Part shown: one piece after another, positions 43,166 through 49,700 of the stretch
How the letters are laid out: each line of letters opens with the position of its first letter
Position numbering within the stretch: position 1 is the first letter of the stretch
Assembly (NCBI GenBank): GCA_037189845.1
Contig: JBBCIS010000002.1
Location: 1-64,000 of the forward strand
DNA from: JAMLHH01 sp037189845
Lineage (GTDB): Bacteria > Bacteroidota > Bacteroidia > Chitinophagales > JADIYW01
Length of the DNA stretch: 64,000 nt
Direction: 5' to 3'
Program-made: the position numbers and the translations under genes
Notes under the pieces: model-generated
What the model was told of the DNA's origin: nothing
Databases searched by the model: none
The model's input: only the letters and a program-made list of their open reading frames with translations

Positions 43166-43551
43166 ACATTATCCAGGAAAAAATCCAACAATCTATTACC
43201 AGAGTTTTCAAAGCCGTTTTCCCCAATACGACCAATCATTACAACACTCTTTTCGGAGGTGAAGCCATGCAGATGATGGATGAAGTTGCTTTCATTACTG
43301 CCACCCGGTTCTGCCGCAAAAAAATGGTCACCGTATCTTCCGATAAGATAGATTTCAAACGTCCCATTCCGGCAGGTACTATCATCGAGCTGATCGGCAA
43401 AGTCACTCATGTAGGCAATTCCAGCCTTAAAGTACGGGTAGAGATCTATATCGAACAGATGTACACTGATCACCGGGAAGGAGCCATTACAGGAGAATTT
43501 ACCTTCGTAGCATTAGACGACAATAAAAAACCGATAAGCGTTCTGGATTGA
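43162..43551 (+). CDS. acyl-CoA thioesterase, hotdog fold
   Basis: The 129-residue protein carries NHYNTLFGGEAMQMMDEVAFITATRFCRK, the hotdog thioesterase core with the conserved Asp-Glu region, and MVTVSSDKIDFKRPIPAGT of the YciA/acyl-CoA hydrolase group. It hydrolyses acyl-CoA to free CoA; chain length is unknown. It is translationally coupled to the CWC gene. Confidence 0.9.
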   Translation: MNIIQEKIQQSITRVFKAVFPNTTNHYNTLFGGEAMQMMDEVAFITATRFCRKKMVTVSSDKIDFKRPIPAGTIIELIGKVTHVGNSSLKVRVEIYIEQMYTDHREGAITGEFTFVALDDNKKPISVLD

Positions 43552-43556
43552 GATAT

Positions 43557-43655
43557 AAATCAGTCCATTTTGCATAGTAAAATGTCATGCTGCGGTCAGT
43601 GAGCGAAGTCGAACTGTAAGCATCTCATTTCTAAAATAAGTCTTAACTAAACGGT
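43557..43655. repeat. REP-like repeat, copy 2
   Basis: This is the partner of 42836-42915, with an extra GC-rich core similar to elements found throughout Bacteroidota genomes. The two copies lie either side of the CWC-thioesterase pair in the same orientation. Confidence 0.6.
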
Positions 43656-43695
43656 ATTGAATAAATACAGCCGGATACTACACAATTATCTGCTG

Positions 43696-44226
43696 CTATC
43701 TTCCTACAATCCTGAAATACTTCTGATAACTATCCGTTTGCAACAACCAGCTTCCTGCCATCTTTCTGGGAATTTTAACCGTATCGTTTACCGGAGCAAA
43801 TGTTCCGAAAACCCTGTCCCAGAAATTTGTTGTAACACCATAGTTAGACTTAGGATTGTGGAAATGATGGTATAAATGTCTTTGACGAAGTTTGATAAAT
43901 ATGCGGATAGGATGTTTAGCATGAAACCTGTAATGCGTCAGCTCATACATCATATACATACCGGTATAACCAATAGTAAACGATATGGCTGATTGCCAGT
44001 TAAAGATAGATACCAAGATGAGTACTAACGAAACAGATACCATCATTGCCACCAATACCTTTTTATATGCAGGAGCAAAATAATTAGCCCTGCTGTGGTG
44101 TACAACATGCTCTTTTTTGAAAAAATTCTTACCCTTATGCTCATGTCCCAGATAACGATGCAGATGGTACTCCGAAAATGTCCATGCGATAACTCCTGCA
44201 ATAAAAAATATCAATATCATTTTCAT
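43696..44226 (-). CDS. fatty acid hydroxylase / sterol desaturase superfamily protein
   Basis: This di-iron membrane hydroxylase has about 176 residues. Histidine clusters are in place: HLHRYLGHEHKG near 20, HVVHHSRANYF near 37, HYRFHAKH near 95 and RHLYHHFHNPKSNYG near 113. Four hydrophobic segments are seen. Beta-carotene hydroxylases and lipid hydroxylases of this group use iron and oxygen; the substrate is not known. The ATG at 44226 is used; the frame continues upstream only to a TTG. The gene is monocistronic. Confidence 0.88.
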   Translation of the reverse strand: MKMILIFFIAGVIAWTFSEYHLHRYLGHEHKGKNFFKKEHVVHHSRANYFAPAYKKVLVAMMVSVSLVLILVSIFNWQSAISFTIGYTGMYMMYELTHYRFHAKHPIRIFIKLRQRHLYHHFHNPKSNYGVTTNFWDRVFGTFAPVNDTVKIPRKMAGSWLLQTDSYQKYFRIVGR

Positions 44227-44396
44227 TATTTTATACCTAAAAATAGCTACCAATAAATAAGTAAACAACTGAAATATTGTTAAATTTTGAAAATATTAGC
44301 CTTCTATTAATAGAGATCTTCAGTGAAACTCACGATACGGTAAAATACCATTACAGCAAAATCATTTTTGCAGTAATGGACGAAACAGAGCACATA

Positions 44397-44480
44397 AGAC
44401 CACGTGGTTTGCTAAGGAAGTACTTCCTTACATTACGTACGTTCCCCGCTGCACCCGCTTGTGCAGACTATGTCAGCGAC
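44397..44480. repeat. 84-bp dispersed repeat, copy B
   Basis: It aligns to 39882-39965 without gaps. Here the centre contains the perfect 12-base palindrome GGAAGTACTTCC. It lies about 630 bases before the second B12 riboswitch, with a frameshifted gene between. Confidence 0.6.
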
Positions 44481-44514
44481 ATAACGACTTAATCCAAAAT
44501 GATAAATGTTAAAA

Positions 44515-44797
44515 TCAGGTATTAACCCACTTTACCCAATTGGCTTTTATATAGTCATATTTCCCATCTGTAATACGGCATACAACCATACCAGCCGGAT
44601 ATGTTATTTCCTTATTAATAAGGAATTCAGTTTCGATAGCAGTCCATCCCATAGGTAGAGAATCCTGCATACCTGGTCCGGATTGATACCTTAAATAGAT
44701 GTTCCCTTCCGGATCAAGTAAAAGATGATAAGTAGTGTCTTTTTCTATGAATGATTTCTTTAGCAGGAATCATTTCAAAATTTTTAGTATAACTCAT
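44515..44797 (-). pseudogene. small gene with a frameshift, about 93 codons
   Basis: On the minus strand, ATG at 44797 opens MSYTKNFEMIPAKE, but that frame stops after 27 codons. A one-base shift near 44745-44760 opens a second frame, IEKDTTYHLLLDPEGNIYLR ... DYIKANWVKWVN, that runs 76 codons to TGA at 44515. Together they look like one small beta-rich protein. The distance from start to stop is one base more than a multiple of three, as expected for one indel. It could be a real pseudogene or a sequencing error. Family not recognised. Confidence 0.5.
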
Positions 44798-45109
44798 ATT
44801 AGTTCTATTTCAACATAAAATACAAAAAATATCTTAAAATAAATATATTTTATAAAAAAATATTTAAATGTGCTAACATTTACTACAAGCATTAAAACAG
44901 TCTCAATAAGCTTAAAAAATCCGACTGACCTGAAATTTTCATCAATTAACCTTTCTAAATTATTTTGCTAAAAATAACAGGTACTTCAGAGCACTCATGC
45001 GAAAATCAGATACTTCTTACTACATTAACAAATCATTACCAACTTGGAAAACAAATATCCAACGTCTAACTTCGTCACTGAATAGTTCTTTATTTATTTC
45101 TTTCAACTG

Positions 45110-45277
45110 ATATAGGTCTGTGGTGAGAACCATAGATAATAGGGAATCGTGTGAAATTCACGAGCTGTCGCGCAACTGTAAGTAACGCAAAAGTTTTTAC
45201 CCATGTATGTCCACTGTACGCCGAAGGCGGATGGGAAGGACGGTAAAAATGTTACAAGTCAGGATACCTGCCTGTAT
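45110..45277 (+). promoter_or_regulatory. second cobalamin riboswitch, upstream of a T9SS operon
   Basis: It has the same core as the metE riboswitch: AATAGGGAATCGTGTGA, GAGCTGTCGCGCAACTGTAAG, and a B12 box AAGTCAGGATACCTGCC at 45256-45272. P1 can form from ATATAGG (45110-45116) and CCTGTAT (45271-45277), seven pairs with one wobble. It lies on the plus strand, 181 bases before the 446-aa gene. No transporter or B12 enzyme gene intervenes. Confidence 0.93.
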
Positions 45278-45285
45278 TAATTTGA

Positions 45286-45449
45286 CAATGCTTTCGCGAT
45301 TTGAAGCAATAGTCACAGACATTAGACGAAAGACCAGAGACATTTTAGACTGTCTTGTGTCTTATCTCTCTTAATCCTGAGTCTAGAATTCTTCATAAAG
45401 CATTGCGAAATACAGTAAAGGGCTTTTAACTGATTTTATCACTTAAAAG
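45286..45449 (+). promoter_or_regulatory. likely expression platform of the second riboswitch
   Basis: CAATGCTTT (45286-45294) pairs with AAAGCATTG (45397-45405) over nine bases, and CTTTTAA (45423-45429) pairs with TTAAAAG (45443-45449) nine bases before the ATG. The metE leader has both pairings with changed lengths, which argues for conserved function. Confidence 0.5.
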
Positions 45450-45458
45450 TACCGATGT

Positions 45459-46799
45459 ATGTTATTTTTTACAACGAATGGGCTGACATGCGCAGACCAA
45501 CCTTTGCCCAAACGAAAAACGCGTCTGAGCATACAACAGAAGAATGGACTTTTAGCAGTTCTTCTGCTTTTCTCTATGAACGTAAATGCTCAGAATCTCG
45601 TACCCAATCCGAGCTTTGAGAGTGTCAATTGTCCCACGCTGTATGAAGGCTGGCCGGATCAGATAGAAAGATATGTTCATCACTGGTACACCGCAAACTG
45701 CGGCTCACCGGACGTAATGGCCGGATGCAGCAACTCTACAACAGGTCTGGCCACTCGTCCGCCGGATATATTGTTTGGCCATCAATATGCCAGAACAGGG
45801 GGTAATTTTATCGGCATCAGCCACTATGGCTTCACTGACTACATAGGAACCCAATTGACAGAACCGCTCGAAGCCAATGAGGCATATCAAGTCAAGTTCT
45901 ATGTTAGTATTGCCGATGGAACAAGATATTTAACGGACAACATAGGGATGCATTTTTCCACCACTAAGATTTGGCGGACTGCTCCAAAGTGCCTAACCGG
46001 TGCATGGCTCAACTATACTCCGCAGGTTAGATCCACTCCGGGAGTATTTATCAATGAGTATGAAGATTGGTATGAGATTTCAGGAATATATGTAGCATCC
46101 GGTGGAGAAGAATATATAGTCATAGGTTGCTTCTTTTTATTCAATGCGACCACCTCTCCCCATGTGCTGGACTTAGGAGCAAATCAAAAGGTTAATCCTA
46201 ATTTTCCTGGTTCGTCACAAGCCCGAATCAGCTATTATTTAGATGACGTATCTATTGAAAAAATCAGTATGCTTCCCGTAAAGCTGGTTTCTTTTGAAGG
46301 AAAAAATACAGACGAAGGGATAATATTAGATTGGAAAACAGCTTCTGAAATCAATAACTGCCGTTTTGAAATCCAGAGAGGTGAAAATCCCCGCTCCTTT
46401 ACGACTATCGGCACAGTAGAGGGAGCCATCAACAGCAATGCTTTTGAAGAATACTCTTTTATTGACAAGCAGCCATTATCCACTACTGCATACTATCGCT
46501 TACGTCAGGTGGACTGCGATGGAAAATTTGAATACAGCAAAATCATCGCCATAGAAGGTGTCGCTCCAAGAATGACCATTCATCCTAATCCGGTACAAGA
46601 TAATATCCGTCTCCAATGGGAAAAACCGGGTACTTTCGAGGTAGGCATCTGGAATATTTCCGGTCAGGAGGTCGTTGCACCTCAAAAATATAATGAACAG
46701 GCTTTTGATATCGGGCTCTCACACCTTCCCCCGGGCATTTATCTATTGAAAGCTGTACACAACGGACATTCCTATACAGAAAAAATCATCAAAAGATAA
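45459..46799 (+). CDS. secreted T9SS type A protein, first gene after riboswitch, 446 aa
   Basis: The 446-residue protein has a long n-region followed by a hydrophobic signal core (GLLAVLLLFSMNVNAQ, cleavage near residue 45). An N-terminal NLVPNPSFESVNCPTLYEGW domain of the carbohydrate-binding-like kind found in many T9SS exoproteins follows. Then come a LPVKLVSFEG module near 270 (WKTASEINNCRFEIQRG) and a type A sorting domain at the end (IHPNPVQDNIRLQW ... LPPGIYLLKAV). It starts about 180 bases after a B12 riboswitch and shares a junction with the 1900-aa gene, so they form an operon. A role in B12 capture or attachment is inference only. Confidence 0.85.
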   Translation: MLFFTTNGLTCADQPLPKRKTRLSIQQKNGLLAVLLLFSMNVNAQNLVPNPSFESVNCPTLYEGWPDQIERYVHHWYTANCGSPDVMAGCSNSTTGLATRPPDILFGHQYARTGGNFIGISHYGFTDYIGTQLTEPLEANEAYQVKFYVSIADGTRYLTDNIGMHFSTTKIWRTAPKCLTGAWLNYTPQVRSTPGVFINEYEDWYEISGIYVASGGEEYIVIGCFFLFNATTSPHVLDLGANQKVNPNFPGSSQARISYYLDDVSIEKISMLPVKLVSFEGKNTDEGIILDWKTASEINNCRFEIQRGENPRSFTTIGTVEGAINSNAFEEYSFIDKQPLSTTAYYRLRQVDCDGKFEYSKIIAIEGVAPRMTIHPNPVQDNIRLQWEKPGTFEVGIWNISGQEVVAPQKYNEQAFDIGLSHLPPGIYLLKAVHNGHSYTEKIIKR

Positions 46800-49700
46800 G
46801 TGATAAGATTTAACAGAATTTTGCTTCATTTCCATTGCAGAGGTCATTTCCTCATAAAAAATCAACTCTGCAAATGGACAGTAATCCCTACCAAGGGATT
46901 ATTGTTTTTTTGTTTTATCACTTTTTCCACGATTTCCACTGCTTCAGCTCAGTGCGGATTAGATATTTTCATTGCCAATGACCAGAGTGGGTCTGTCGAT
47001 GCACAGGAAAATACTCAGAGCAGATCATTTATCACGACTCTTGCATCTTCATTGGAATTAGGCAATAACAGCGACCAGATTCGCATAGCGATTGCCGACT
47101 GGGATTTTAATGACCAATGGATACAATACAATTTTCCTGGATCAGGTAAAAATTTCACCGCCGACCTGAGTGATATCATAGCTTATCAGAATACAAACCG
47201 TGTTCTTCACGGAGGAACAGACTTGTCGATGGCATTGAGAAAAACCTACGAAATGATTATCAATAATCCGGACAGACGAGGTGTTCCGGAGATGATTATT
47301 TTACTGACAGATGCCTGCGGAGCAAGAACAGACATTCTCGAACTTTCAGCACAAATCATGGCAGAAGGTATTTTCATTGCCCTTTTCGGAATAGATGCTG
47401 CTTATAATTGTCCGGTTTTCAGCGAAGTCGCTTCACCCGGCGGACATTTTGAAGCCTATAATTATGCAGATTTGGAATTATTCGGCGTGGAATATACCAA
47501 CACACTCATTGGAGTAGCCTGTTCAAATATCAAGTATGTATATGATTTTGCTATCAAAGTCAACAGCTTCAATGCAAATGGCTGTTTTCCCGGCCCCGGA
47601 ACTTACGAAGCTGCTTTTACTATAGAAAACCGGGGTATGGAAGATTTCGATGATGAGCTGCTGGTATCTTTTTACGATGAAGACCCGTCTTTGCCCTCTG
47701 CTAAGCTGATAGGCGTACATTCCACTGGAAAAATCCATTTACAAAAAGGTGAAAAATATGAGGGGATATATAACAGCGATGAGCTAAAGTACTACGAAAC
47801 ACTGTATGCCATTGTGAATTTTGACGGAAGAAAACCGGAAAATACCATACCTGTTTATCCTCAGTTCCTGCATCCTCTTCTGGTTTTTGAAGGAGAAAGA
47901 ACCGCACTCAACAATATCAGCAACGGAGTAGTCCGTAACAACGGACCGGGCTGTATTCCCACTGCGACTATACAGGTGAAGGTGCAGACAGACGGTGTCA
48001 GCTGTAATGACCTAGTAGCATATCATACGACTATCTGCAACACAGGAAATGCGGACGGAATCATATCCAATGTCGTCCCGGTAGCTGATGAACAGTTTAC
48101 AATGCTACACGCAGACATATCAGTGGACAGCACACTGACCACACACTGGGCAACCTATTACGGAGGAAATATTCACGATTATATTTATGCTGCCTCTTTT
48201 GATAAATATGGCAACATTTATCTGCTCGGGCAAACCAACAGCACGACAGGAATAGCTTCGCTTTCCGCACACCAACCCTATCATCAAGGTTTAGAGGATG
48301 CTTTTTTAGTCAAAATGAACTCTCAGGGAAAAAGGCTCTGGGCCACTTATTTCGGTGGTACAGGTACAGAAGACGGCTTTTACGTTACGACAGACAACGA
48401 CGGCAATGTCATCATTACCGGACAAACACAGAATAGCGCAAATCTTTCCACTTCCGGAGCACATCAGACTCAGAACAACGGAATGATAGATGCATACATA
48501 GCCAAATTCGACCCGGCAGGAAATCTGCTTTGGGCGACCTATTATGGAGGATCAGGTATAGATAAAGGCAAGGCCGTTTACACCGATTCAGAAAACAATA
48601 TCTATCTGTTGGGAGATACAGAAAGTGCTGATAAAATATCTACTCCGGGAAGTTATCAGGAAAATCTGAGCGGAACAAGTGATGCTTTTCTGGTAAAACT
48701 TGACAAAAACGGAAACAGGATCTGGGGTACTTATATCGGAGGAACAGGATTGGAAACAGGCTTTGGAATCACTATCGACAAAAATAATTTTATCTATATC
48801 ACAGGTCTTACAGGCAGCACATCAGGCATTTCCACACCAGGAACAGGACAGGTCAGCAAAAGCACCGGTAATGACGGATATGTAATAAAAATGGATAAAA
48901 ACGGAAACAGAATCTGGGGTTCTTATCTCGGTGGCAACGGCAATGACAGCGGTACAGGAGTTGCATTGGATAGTGATGACAATGTTTACATTTCAGGAAA
49001 TAGCGGAAGTACAACAGGAATAGCAACTACAGGGTCACACCAGACCGCTTTAGGAGGTGGAACAGATGCTTTTTTATCCAAATTCACATCCAACGGGCAA
49101 AAGGTCTGGACAACATATTATGGTGGCTCAGCAACAGACAATGGCAGATTTGTCAGTGTAGATGCCCAGAATAATATTTATCTGACCGGCTATACATTAA
49201 GCTCCGACAATATTTCTACAACAGAAGGCATACAACCTGCTCCCGGAGGTGGCGCAGATGCATTTATTGCCAAGTTTGATAAAGATGGAAAAAGAGACCG
49301 GGGTACGTATTTCGGAGGCGTGGGCAATGATTACGGGCTGTCTGTCCTTACCGACCCTTTAGGGAAAATCTACCTGGCAGGAGCTACGCAAAGCCAGAGC
49401 GATTTAGCAACGGAAAAAACCTATCAGCCCACCTATGGCGGAGGGCCCAATGATGGCTATCTTTTAAAGATCGATGACGATTACTCATTTATTTTAAAAG
49501 CCGGTGAATGTGTGGATTTCAAATATTATTACAATACAAAAAATGCACTTCCGGGAGATTATGACTTCTCTCTGCTGATAAAAGCTGAAAAAGTCAACAG
49601 TAGCGACGGCGAGCCCAATATTTTACCCGATATAAATTTTAATTTATCTGATACAACAGGTGTGAATGGATTTTCAGGCATCATTCAATCCATTGATAAT

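Larger units (their letters stand above)
44227..45109. other. 880-base region between hydroxylase and second riboswitch
   Basis: Holds copy B of the 84-bp repeat (44397-44480), a frameshifted small gene on the minus strand (44515-44797) and an AT-rich stretch (44800-45109). No promoter for the downstream operon was identified with confidence. Confidence 0.5.

Noticed and set aside
43657..43875. 72-codon plus-strand frame starting with TTG at a REP-like repeat
   Set aside because: It lies mostly antisense to the hydroxylase gene and starts from the repeat end, so it is probably not translated.
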